From Phoronis ovalis (Eukaryota; Phoronida; Phoronidae), in NCBI GenBank assembly GCA_028565635.1, contig JAOXYB010009567.1:1-19976 (forward strand): 19,976 bases of DNA, read 5' to 3'. This document shows positions 10,270-18,739 of this stretch, in pieces. The translations under genes and the position numbers were made by a program. Below the pieces are notes generated by a model. The model did no database searches. It was given only the letters and a program-made list of their open reading frames with translations, and was not told where the DNA came from. The first letter of the stretch is position 1. Each line of letters begins with the position of its first letter.

Positions 10270-11000
10270 CTAGCATTGATAATAGTAATAATAATATCAG
10301 TCTGAATAAGTCCATCCATTAGTGTGTTGTGCCTTCTCATCTAACGTCTAACTTTATGTATAAATCAAGAGATTATCGTTCTTCTGCTTTTCGAGATAAA
10401 TAAACGAAAATGGAATATGGTTCAGCCCAGACGTTAATTGAGAAGGCACGGAACAGAACAAATCATGCTTTTTGAATATTAGATTTAATTAGTCCAATAA
10501 TCATGAATTACAAATGAAAATAGCTTAAAATTTTTAACATATTTTCTGAAACGAAAAACACATTTTTTCCAAAATGACCGCTGATCATGTTATAGAATAC
10601 TTTGTCTTTTAGTAGTTTTACAAACCAATATAAAGCATAACCTTTGCGAAAAGGTGTTTTTAATTACATGCTTATATGTTCATTTTGATTACGGAAAGTA
10701 GAAACAAAATTTATAGCCAAACAACAGAGTGACAATATATCTCGAGTCCTTAATGATGTGTTACGAAATCAATTTTGGAAAATATCTCAGAAGTTATTTA
10801 AGTTACGAAATAAATACAATATCTCGCACGAAAATAAAGTAACGTTTTTTCATAATCATTTATGACTAGTAGGTGTACATTGTTGGTATTTCGTATAATG
10901 GTGCTACAAAATTCATCAGATGTACATTTATTAGACTTATCAAATTCCCACTGGCAATCCTTGCAAGCATGGCGTACAAAGTGCAAATTATGATACATAC
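10270..11000 (-). other. Receptor intron 1 (phase 0)
   Basis: The donor is AAAAAAG|GTATGT and the acceptor ATTATCAATGCTAG|GAC, bounding 731 bp of AT-rich sequence with in-frame stops on both sides of the exons. It splits the first C-type lectin domain between the WIGL-like core and the W-x-DG segment. I see no element or RNA in it. The short ORFs here are readthrough of exon frames. Confidence 0.85.
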
Positions 11001-13660
11001 CTTTTTTTCCTCCAGACCAATGTACACGGCTACATATGGTGCGTATTTAAATGTTAATGTTTTCCACTGATTTTGAAACAAGCGCATTAAGAACCAATAT
11101 TCTTCTTCGGTGTTTATGGTGACAAGATGACCGTTATCAATTTTGCATCTTTCCGATGCATCTCCCCACGCCTTATTCTTAACAAGTCCAAAATCAGGAT
11201 AAAAACCTGACTGTGTTTCCCCAATGGAATAGCAAGATCCAGTTTGTGGGAATATACGACCCTCATAGTCGCAAACATGTAATATTTCAGTAGCATTCCT
11301 TTTCGGAAGCATCCTTTTGCTATCGGGATCATAACAACATTTTGGTGGTTCTTGTTTATCTCCTTCTTTTAACAATTTGTATTCAATTCGCAAGGGATAT
11401 GCATTATTTGATTTGTATCCTGCAGGTTTTGCGTATATGATCATAATTTTTCCGACGCTTAGTGTTTGTATATAAAATGTTTTACCATTTACGCAATATG
11501 GTGAAATATCATGCGCATGAAAATATCGAGACTCGTAGTCGTATACAAAAGTGCCAACTTCTATGTCCTCCTGTATTTTTATACTGTCAAGGCAAGCATC
11601 CCACGGCAAAGAAGTAAAGACTAACAGAAAATGTGAATAATCATCTTGAAATCCATTCAAGATATCCTCATTAAGAGCAATTATCCACTTGCAGCGAGGA
11701 TTTTGTGACTCTGGAATAAACTGTATCGTTCCACACATTGTTGGTCTAATTAGCTGCATAGAGCATGCTGAATTTTCACTACAAGGACTAATAATGGAAG
11801 TATTGTCGATTTGATTTTCATCATTATATTTTTCCACTGTTAAGGAAAAGAACACATGAGCATAGGGACAAGAAGAGGTGAACCCAATCCACTGTTGTAC
11901 ATAGTTTTCCTCTGCCAAGTAATTGCCATAGCAATTTGTTAAACCTACATTTTTGAAGGATTTGAAATAATCCATGCAAATCTTCCTATCACACTTTTTA
12001 TTGCTTGTAGCTATTGTTAAAGATACTAGAGAACCTATTCTATCAGTGAGTTTTTCTAGTACTTCAGTTGTAATATTGAAATATAAGAAATGAGGGCCAC
12101 CGTACTGGTTATTAACGAAATATTGCCACACCCAACAATTTGCAGTGGCAGAATTCATTTTACGGATTGCTTTCCAATCAATAACGTCGAGATTGTTTGT
12201 GACAATTCCCTGGCAGTTTGTTTCTTCTACGACAAGTTTATAATTAGCTTTCTTTATCTTAAATGAGAAAAATATCAATGTCAGATTAGGACCATGCGAC
12301 AAAAAGTTCCATCCTTTGCCGTATTTGAAATCGAATGAGCAGAAAGGGCCAATAAATTGCGACAACTGTACCAACACAAACCCTTCATCCAAACAGAGAT
12401 CATCAGGTTCAAGAGCTCCGTGTTTACTTGCGTAGAGCTTAATATAAGATTTCGATGCTGGTTTAAATAACCACGTCTTAAAATTATTGGTAAGAGAAAT
12501 CTCGTGTGTGTTTATTAACTGAGAATTCGATATAGTATTTGTGTCGCTGTAAGAAATCGTTAGGAACTTATAGTTTACTGTAAATATGTCGCGAGAGTAA
12601 GGTTGTACATTTTTAACGATGACCTTTATCACTAGATATGCGTATGACGGTTCTGGAATATCACCAGTGGAATTATTTTCTAGGCTAAAATTAGAACGTA
12701 AGTTATAACTGGTATCAACTCTGCCGCTATGAAAGTAAAGTGTAGCACCTTTTCCAAGACCTTTCGTTGACCAGTTGCCAATAATTGTGTTACCAAAGGA
12801 TGCATTTAGAAACCACATGTAGACATCAAAATTATCCTCTGTTGAATAGGTGGAATAGGCTTTGGGCGTGCTACTGCTCATTTGAATTCGACTTGTGTGT
12901 TTGTCATAATGACTCAGAACTGAATAAAACATTGCTTTAAAACCTGTTTTTGTTCCACGTTCATCACTGTGAAATGTAAGAAACATGTATTGACTAGCTG
13001 AAGCCACTGCCAGTTCTAGCTTGTTGTCGCAGTATTCTCCTAGAAGAGGATAATTCTCAGAGTATCCATCATAAACACGCAAATAGTCATAACAATCGTG
13101 CATGCTCGTGTTGTCCAGAACATACATATGTGGTGTTTCAAGATCAAAATAGTAGATTTTTAAATGAAGAATTTGATTCGGATATTTAGTTCGAAGTAAC
13201 CATAAATAATCTACGTTCGTACCATACATGGACTGATTAACTGATACTTCTCCTTCGCCGTATTTTGAAATAACATTCGATTGTGATTTGCCGAGTAGGA
13301 AAAGTTTGTATGTTATATAAACTCTGTTAGTCGTGTTTTTCAACTTTTGAGTGTCGCCATGAATTTTCAGTGTTATGTTTTTATTTGAAACTTTCCATAA
13401 TGAAATCTTAGCGTTCATCACTTCAACCATAGTGCCACAGATATTATCAATTTCCTCATATTCATCTATTTCATCTACAGCATATATTGTTAGGTCGAAC
13501 TCGGAACACGGTAAATTTATATCAATTAGTAAAAGCTCAACACTGCTGTTGCTTGGAACAGTTATTTTCCATGTTGGACCTAAACTACTATTATAATAAT
13601 ACCCTCCAATCATTATTTCACCGTCAGCATATGCTTCCACTTCTTTTGATTGACTCAATA
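11001..13660 (-). CDS. Receptor exon 1 of the assembled set: CUB and CUB-like modules, start of C-type lectin domain 1
   Basis: One 2,660-bp exon encodes a secreted-type ectodomain. A clear CUB domain lies at about 13259-12921 (DCYDYLRVYDG, EYCDN, MFLTFHSDERGTKTGF). Weaker CUB-like blocks of similar length lie before it (about 13640-13290), after it (two, about 12900-12210) and near 11735-11361 (CGTIQFIPES...CKWII), the last three with changed cysteine patterns. CUB modules bind proteins or calcium at the cell surface. The C-type lectin domain starts near 11240 (GSCYSIG, ERCKIDNGHLVTINTEEE) and is cut by the intron after GLEEKK. Many N-x-S/T sites suit an extracellular protein. The frame is open to 13724 but only through GTG. 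The stretch coding LLIIIIPCFFFAV is a polypyrimidine tract ending TTTTTCGCAG, so I place the exon start at 13660. Confidence 0.88.
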
Positions 13661-13982
13661 CTGCGAAAAAGAAACAAGGAATAATAATAATTAATAGGCA
13701 GTAGTTACTGCATGAGCAACACACTCTGTAGGTGATAAATTATGTTTCGCGTTCAATTGTTCAACCACAAATTCAAGACTCGTATACATCATCACGAAAT
13801 ATCGACTACCGAAAAGGTATTAAAATACGAATACTTTGTTATCATATTGTTTACCTTTATTTAACAGTAATGCGTTTGCAGTATCCATTGTAAGTAACTG
13901 TGATATTCAGAGCAAACTTTCTATTTCAATGCAGTAAAATTACTTTTTTAATAACAATGCAGTTACATTTCGATATATTTAC
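13661..13982 (-). other. Candidate receptor intron upstream of the CUB exon (phase 1)
   Basis: The acceptor (CCTTGTTTCTTTTTCGCAG|TA) at 13661/13660 is strong. The donor ACTACAG|GTAAAT at 13983/13982 gives a 322-bp intron with agreeing phase 1. This depends on the upstream mini-exon being real. Nothing else is recognisable in the interval. Confidence 0.5.
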
Positions 13983-14055
13983 CTGTAGTCATGACAGCCA
14001 CTGCCAAAAAATGCAACACTATGCTTTTACTTGTTGCATTTGATGGCAAGTGCTC
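13983..14055 (-). CDS. Candidate signal-peptide exon of the receptor
   Basis: The frame reads a basic patch (SKS) then a hydrophobic run, IVLHFLAVAVMTT, and ends at ACAG|GTAAAT with one base of a codon. Joined to the CUB exon it gives MTT-V-LSQSKE, so the hydrophobic core continues to a plausible signal-peptidase site. The acceptor I favour is ACCTATTAAG|GAG at 14056/14055, but a later AG is possible. The exon lacks an upstream in-frame ATG, so the start codon would be on an exon further upstream, perhaps beyond the minisatellite. Phase agreement and hydrophobic content support it; shortness is against it. Confidence 0.45.
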
Positions 14056-14258
14056 CTTAATAGGTAAAAAATTTAATCTACGGCAATGCACCTATATATT
14101 ATACTACTTTCCGATATCTAATAGAATTTACTCCCTCATAACAGTCCATCAATCATTTTATCTGGTATGAGGTATTTCTTTGAGACAATCTACGGTCTGA
14201 CGGGGCCGCAACTGTCAAAACACTTAGTATGGATATGAACAAATTATCATTATACCGT

Positions 14259-14860
14259 GGTAAAAACAGCTTTCCAAAAATATAGTACCCGATAGTAAAA
14301 ACGTATTTGCAAAAAACACATCTCCCGGTAAAAAAATTATAGCATTGTACACCCGTGGTAAAAATTAAGTAAATAAATCCTAGAAATGTACATCCCAAGG
14401 TAAAAAGTGTACAATATCCTAGAAATGTACACCTCATTGTAAAAAAGTTTACATTATCCTAGAAATGTACGCCATATGGTAAAAAGTATACAATATCCTA
14501 GCAACATATACACCCATAGTAAAAAAGTAAACAAAATTCTGGAAATCTGCACCCTATGGTAAAAAGTAAACACAATCCTAAAAAGGAACACCCCAAAGTA
14601 AACAAAATCCTGGAAATAAACAACCCATTGTAAAAAGGGAACAAAATCCTAGAAATGTACACCCCATAGTAAAAATGTAATCAAAATGCAAGAAATCATG
14701 TATATTCTATTATAAAAAGTAAACAAAATCTTGATAAAAAAGTAATTAAAATCCCAGAAACGTACCTCACGGTAAAAAAAGTAAACAAAGTCTTGGAAAT
14801 GTACTCCTCTGTAGTGAAGAAGAAAACAAAATCCTGGAAATGCACGCAACATGATGGTAA
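14259..14860 (-). repeat. Minisatellite, about 40-bp period, inverted relative to the array at 1675-1996
   Basis: Units keyed on GGTAAAAA (TTTTTACC on the minus strand) start near 14259, 14294, 14327, 14357, 14399, 14438, 14478, 14518, 14558, 14597, 14629, 14668, 14710, 14733, 14771, 14811 and 14856. Most spacings are 38-42 bp, with 30-35 bp at the left end. A typical unit reads CCTAGAAATGTACACCCC then ATGGTAAAAAGTAAACAAA. On the minus strand the core is TTTACCAYGGGGTGTACATT, clearly related to TTTACCACAGGGTATA of the other array. Open frames across it are repeat artefacts. Confidence 0.88.
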
Positions 14861-14869
14861 AACACTGCT

Positions 14870-15800
14870 AAATAAAATGACCAAAAGGTGCATTGATAAA
14901 TAAAAGGTGTTAACTTTTAACTCTCGATGTTCACATCTCTGTTTTTACACTTGGTCTTTATTAGTTAGTTCGAAACCTGTTAAGACTTGACCAATTCAAA
15001 ACCGGTTAAAACGTATTCATTCTCCGCAGTGTACACACAACTAAATCGGCAAATACACCAATTAAAACATATGTGGACGCAACAGGAAACGACTTCAAAC
15101 TAGCTATAGTTTCAATGTAGTTGTTAATTGGAAAATCCGGTGTAAATGCAGCTAATAGCAGCTAATGAATTCACTGACTCGAATGTAGTTTAATATAAAT
15201 TTTGTGCTCCTGATATAAATGTTGGTTTTACAAGAGATGTGCTATTTGCAGGATGCTGCTCGAACAGAATAAATGCAATGCGATTCCTCTACATAATTGA
15301 TGTAGATGGAGACCATGTATCTACCTAGTATATCGTTACGTTTTTAAAAGTTCGCAGCTTATAGTGATAGCAACGCCAAATAGGCATTTTATTTGATTGT
15401 TTAATAAACGGTGTGTGAATTTTTCCCATCATATATATTTACCTTTTATGATAGCTATCATCACCAAATATAACATTTTGATTCTGCGTTGAAACCAGAT
15501 CTCCACTTTGTTGATGGCGCGCTTTATGGAGAGAACATTAAATCTACAAGAATAAGTAGTTTCCGATAACATAAAAAGCTCGTTACTCATTGGTGTCCAT
15601 CGCGGTTATTTTATTTCCTTGGAGGGGGTGTTTTTCTGTACAAATAGTACTTGCCCGGTGTAATAAGTATAGGTAAACATATCGGCATACAGGGTGATCC
15701 GAAATAAATGCGTCAAGTTTAAAATTTTATAAAAGTTTGGATTTACAAAGGATACTTTCCAAAATTGACACAAATAAAAGTACTTTTTACTTTTGTGAAC
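14870..15800. other. Intergenic stretch, no gene seen
   Basis: No coding frame or RNA gene is recognisable. The only local pattern is a weak 27-bp-spaced direct repeat (TTCGAAACCTGTTAAGAC near 14970 and TTCAAAACCGGTTAAAAC near 14997). The interval lies between the minisatellite and the 91-bp duplication. Confidence 0.45.
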
Positions 15801-15812
15801 TATAGCATTTTT

Positions 15813-15994
15813 GAGACTTTAAGCCTTGACAAAAATAGTAACGGCTATATTTCATTGATAATAGATACATTCTGAAATTTAGTAATTTTTGATGATTTAA
15901 TTTGAGACTTTAAGCCTTGAAATAAGCAATACCTGCTATATTTCATTGATAATGGTTATATTCTGAAACTTAGTAATTTTTGATGATTTTATTT
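15813..15994 (+). repeat. Two-copy tandem duplication, 91-bp unit
   Basis: The units start GAGACTTTAAGCCTTGA at 15813 and 15904 and both end TTAGTAATTTTTGATGATTT. They differ at scattered positions, mainly in the middle. The repeated segment CTATATTTCATTGATAAT also occurs in reverse just downstream (AATGAAATATAGCC, 16005-16018), so the block can fold back. There is no coding content. Confidence 0.85.
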
Positions 15995-16331
15995 GGCTTA
16001 GAAAAATGAAATATAGCCAAAGAATTTTTAAATCTTGTATTGAATTTTTAAAATATCAAATTTTACATTTGGAAAAAATCCAAGATGGCCGTCATTTTGG
16101 ACACGGCTGAAATACAATGGATTCTTAGTATTATATCATTTGCAATAAATATAGTACATATAAATTAAAAATTGTATCACAAGACTTAGTAACGACATAA
16201 CCACTTCCTAAAATACATTTGCATCAAGAGAGATTTTTTTGAAAAAGAATCCGGATGAATGAAAAAAAATGCCATCCACGGTCTTTCTGAATATCACTGA
16301 AATCATCAAAAATTGTGTGATATTCACATCT

Positions 16332-16404
16332 GCCTTCATACTATTACTTACTTACATACTTATCCTCTTCATCCCTGGTGGAAAATAAGGCCTTCATACT
16401 ATTA
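16332..16404 (-). mobile_element. Very short retroposon insertion with 15-bp target-site duplications
   Basis: GCCTTCATACTATTA occurs perfectly at 16332-16346 and 16390-16404. Between them lie 43 bp whose minus-strand reading ends in a tetranucleotide tail (GTAAGTAAG) after a GC-richer body (CACCAGGGATGAAGAGG). Direct flanking repeats of this length with a short-repeat tail are the signature of target-primed reverse transcription by a LINE or LINE-driven SINE. The insert would be an extreme 5' truncation preserving only the 3' end. Confidence 0.65.
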
Positions 16405-17955
16405 AAGTTATAAAAACATGTTTTTCATCAAAAACTGATTCAAAACCAAAGTTTCACACTCAACTTATAACAATAAAACAATTGAAGGAGTAGACAACCA
16501 GACTTCAATATTCCAAAAAAATGAAATCTCATGACTATTATGATATTGGGACTGTGTAAAAGAATAGCGCCGTAAAATTAAATAGTTGACATATACGAAG
16601 CAGATGAATTAAGTACGGCAAAGGAGATACCGTTACAATTTTTTTACATCTTGTTTTCTGATCATTAATCAAAATTCCTCGATTAACACATATTTAGAAG
16701 TTTGCGCATTTAATTTCCGATCACAGTGTACATGCTGGTTACTAACTTTGTTCTTTAAATAATTGAATATAACCACTCGAGGATAGGTAAAAAGAATAAA
16801 ATTGTGAAAGATGCATAATATAGATTGTTTTTGTTAAAGGGTTAAATAACATAGAAATTGAAGATAGCATTGCGGAAATAATTATTACATACACGTAGGT
16901 TTATTCAAACTAAAAAAAGAGTTATTCTGTATAAAGTTTTATTATTGAATAACCAACGTCATAGGCTCTAGTTTTAATTATACTATTACACATTAGTTTC
17001 CATCTTGATACATTGGTCACATCCTTGGCTTTTAAATTTTCTTTTAATCAACATATATAGATTTTTGTTTTAATAAATAAACGCGCAGTAAATAATAACG
17101 CGGATATCGTATAATTTTAATCTTTCCGTAGAAAATCTTTCGTAACCTTTTCAGAAATTTATTGATAAATAACTTATTGGATTGCCATCATTTCCAGTAA
17201 AAACTATATTTAATCAGTTTGAATTGGTTACTAGCCACTGCAGAAAAAAAACATATTGAGTTTCAAGTCTCATTCCCCTTTGTGAGAAAAGTGAGATTTG
17301 AACGCTGGTCGACATGTAGCACTCAATGCATTGAAAAGTTTGCCATTAAAAAGCCATTAGTTTATATGCGGTTAATTAAGGTATATGCTGCTTATTTAAT
17401 TAAAATGTCATTTGTGTTTTTTTCTAAATATATAACCGAGCAAGTCTTGGAGGTCAGCTAGTTCCATTTTATGGTCTTTTGAATTTGGAATTTTATAATG
17501 CTCATCATTTATTGGAAATAACTCCAGTATTCACATGTGCATAGTAGCTGGAGGACTGATATAGGCCTAGTGTTTTGTGCAATGATTTGTAAACAATGAA
17601 AAAAAATATATATCTGGCTGACGATATCGTGAGTAGAGTAGCAAGCTCAAATTTGTTCAAATGTAAACTGTAACATGTCAACAGTGCTTTTTAAAAAAAT
17701 CACGGATTTTTTTATTGTTAAAATTAACAGTTGGAGAGATGATCCTGAATCAAGAATTTAGTATTTGAACTTTTATCAGTTATAATTTTAGTAAACAATG
17801 AGCTCATAAAGTACAGTATTGAACCATGATATATAATCCATTAAATTACAGATTTCAGGAAACGCACACTACCATATGACAATTAAGTTATTTTCCTTTT
17901 TTCCTTATTCAATATGTAGCTCCTTATAATTATTGAATAAGTAAAATGAACTGTT
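16405..17955. other. AT-rich intergenic stretch without supported gene
   Basis: A plus-strand open frame at 17219-17461 begins with TTG, has no recognisable domain and is bounded by poor splice context, so I treat it as chance. No RNA gene or inverted-repeat element was seen. Runs of A and T are common. Confidence 0.45.
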
Positions 17956-17958
17956 AAA

Positions 17959-18161
17959 TATGGTGGCCCTGAAGGACAGTCGTGTTGTTGTTTTTTTGCA
18001 AACAACTCGACAAAAACAACACGACATTTTACTATGAAATGTCGTGTTGTTTTTTTTGCAAACAACTCGACAAAAACAACACGACATTTCATAGTAAAAT
18101 GTCGTTTTGTCGAGTTGTTTGCAAAAAAACAACAACACGACAGTCCTTCAGGGCCACCATA
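17959..18161. mobile_element. Nested palindromic MITE-like element, 203 bp, TA at both ends
   Basis: The outer 20 bp (TATGGTGGCCCTGAAGGACA) returns inverted at 18142-18161 with one mismatch. Inside are three related modules: M1 17979-18025 and M2 18041-18085 in direct orientation, and M3 18101-18141 inverted with a 6-bp loss. They are separated by two 15-bp spacers that are exact reverse complements of each other (ATTTTACTATGAAAT and ATTTCATAGTAAAAT). M1 and M2 each begin GTCGTGTTGTT and end AACAACACGAC, so each is itself an inverted repeat. TA at both ends fits a Tc1/mariner-type target duplication. It has no coding capacity; open frames in all directions here are shadows. It should form hairpins or a cruciform. 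Confidence 0.85.
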
Positions 18162-18383
18162 GTATGCATATTGATTTGATTTAGTTATTTTGACTTTACT
18201 TTTTTAATTTCGATTTGATTTTGCTTACTTTCGTGTCACGTGTTAAAAAGAGAATGTAAAAAATGGATAGGTGAATGTGATAGTATATGATTTCCATGAT
18301 GTTTATGCTTTGCTTACTTTGATATCATGTTGATGATTGATTTGTATTGCCTATTTGTGGACTTAACATTGTTGTTGCTCCAG

Positions 18384-18739
18384 CAGTAAAAGTCACGAAA
18401 CGTCCTGTAACTAAGTTGGCAGTCATGGACAAAGCAGCAATTGGAACATCTAGAACGAAAATCGGTTTTGTTGCATTGGAAACGGCTTTAACAATATATG
18501 GCATCAAGTCTTTGGCCGAGCAGAGAGACAGAGGTGAAATAAGTCAACCAGAATTTAAGAAGAAAATCGGCATAAGAGGAATAGAATGTTTGGCTTCACT
18601 TGTTGGATCTTATGTAGGCGAAACAATTATTGGCAATACTGATAGTACTGCGGCTCCAATCGTTGCTGGCTTAGCTGGCTTAGCTGGCTTAGCTGGAGGT
18701 TATGCAGCAAAAATGTGTACAAGGAAGGCACTTAATTAA
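18384..18739 (+). CDS. Small hydrophobic glycine-zipper-like protein, terminal exon or single-exon gene
   Basis: The frame ends at TAA (18737-18739) and is open from 18341 without ATG until 18425. From that ATG the product is 104 residues, with purines at -3 and +4. An acceptor candidate, CTTAAC...GTTGTTGCTCCAGCAG, with a branch-point-like sequence and tandem NAGNAG, lies at 18383/18386, so an upstream exon is equally likely; I start there. The product has a short hydrophobic helix (IGFVALETALTIYGI), a charged linker (EQRDRGEISQPEFKKK), a second hydrophobic segment with small residues (ASLVGSYVGETIIG) and a Gly/Ala-rich segment with LAG three times in tandem (VAGLAGLAGLAGGYAA). Regularly spaced glycines suggest packed membrane helices. 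I do not recognise a named family. Composition is clearly richer in G and C than the flanks, which supports coding. Confidence 0.6.
18666..18697 (+). repeat. In-frame 9-bp tandem repeat in the small hydrophobic protein gene
   Basis: GCTGGCTTA is repeated three times in register (Ala-Gly-Leu), followed by a fourth partial GCTGGA. Exact nucleotide repeats in a coding frame imply recent slippage expansion, which may vary between individuals. Confidence 0.8.

Larger units (their letters stand above)
5983..13660 (-). other. Gene model: CUB / C-type lectin / LDLa / LRR seven-helix receptor (GRL101-like, LGR-type GPCR)
   Basis: Three minus-strand exons join as 13660-11001, 10269-9446 and 8260-5983. 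The first donor (AAG|GTATGT) and acceptor (GCTAG|GAC) are both phase 0 and restore a C-type lectin core reading YIGLEEKK-DGTYRWIDG. The second donor (TTCAG|GTATCG) and acceptor (TTAAG|GTGC) are both phase 2 and restore an LDLa module reading CSRTSFR-CRGNG. Coding length is about 1,920 codons before any signal-peptide exon. Known family: leucine-rich-repeat GPCRs with LDLa modules, namely relaxin-receptor types and snail GRL101, which are cell-surface peptide or protein receptors signalling through G proteins. Inference: this is a large lophotrochozoan relative with added CUB and lectin modules. The ligand cannot be told from sequence. The 5' end is incomplete. Confidence 0.85.

Noticed and set aside
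10798-10998. Minus-strand 66-aa ORF inside intron 1
   Set aside because: It begins at the donor site of exon 1 and overlaps intron sequence. It has no domain and is a shadow of the exon/intron boundary.
13661-13724. Start of the CUB protein at 13724 with hydrophobic leader CSNYCLLIIII...FFFAV
   Set aside because: The codon at 13724 is GTG, not ATG, and the hydrophobic stretch is a pyrimidine-rich splice acceptor ending in CAG. An internal exon start at 13660 is more likely.
14153-14893. Hydrophobic, repetitive minus-strand ORFs that look like membrane proteins
   Set aside because: They come from the 40-bp minisatellite. Repeated phrases such as CTFLG and HFQDF follow the DNA period.
14960-15015. 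TAGTTCGAAACC resembling a tRNA box B or SINE promoter
   Set aside because: No box A upstream and no cloverleaf. It is better explained as part of a weak 27-bp direct repeat.
17219-17461. Plus-strand 80-aa ORF
   Set aside because: It starts with TTG, has low-complexity AT-driven composition in part, and shows no domain or splice context.
17883-18179. Overlapping ORFs on both strands rich in Cys, Phe and Val-Val-Cys-Lys repeats
   Set aside because: They are translations of the nested palindrome. The same peptides appear on both strands because the DNA is self-complementary.
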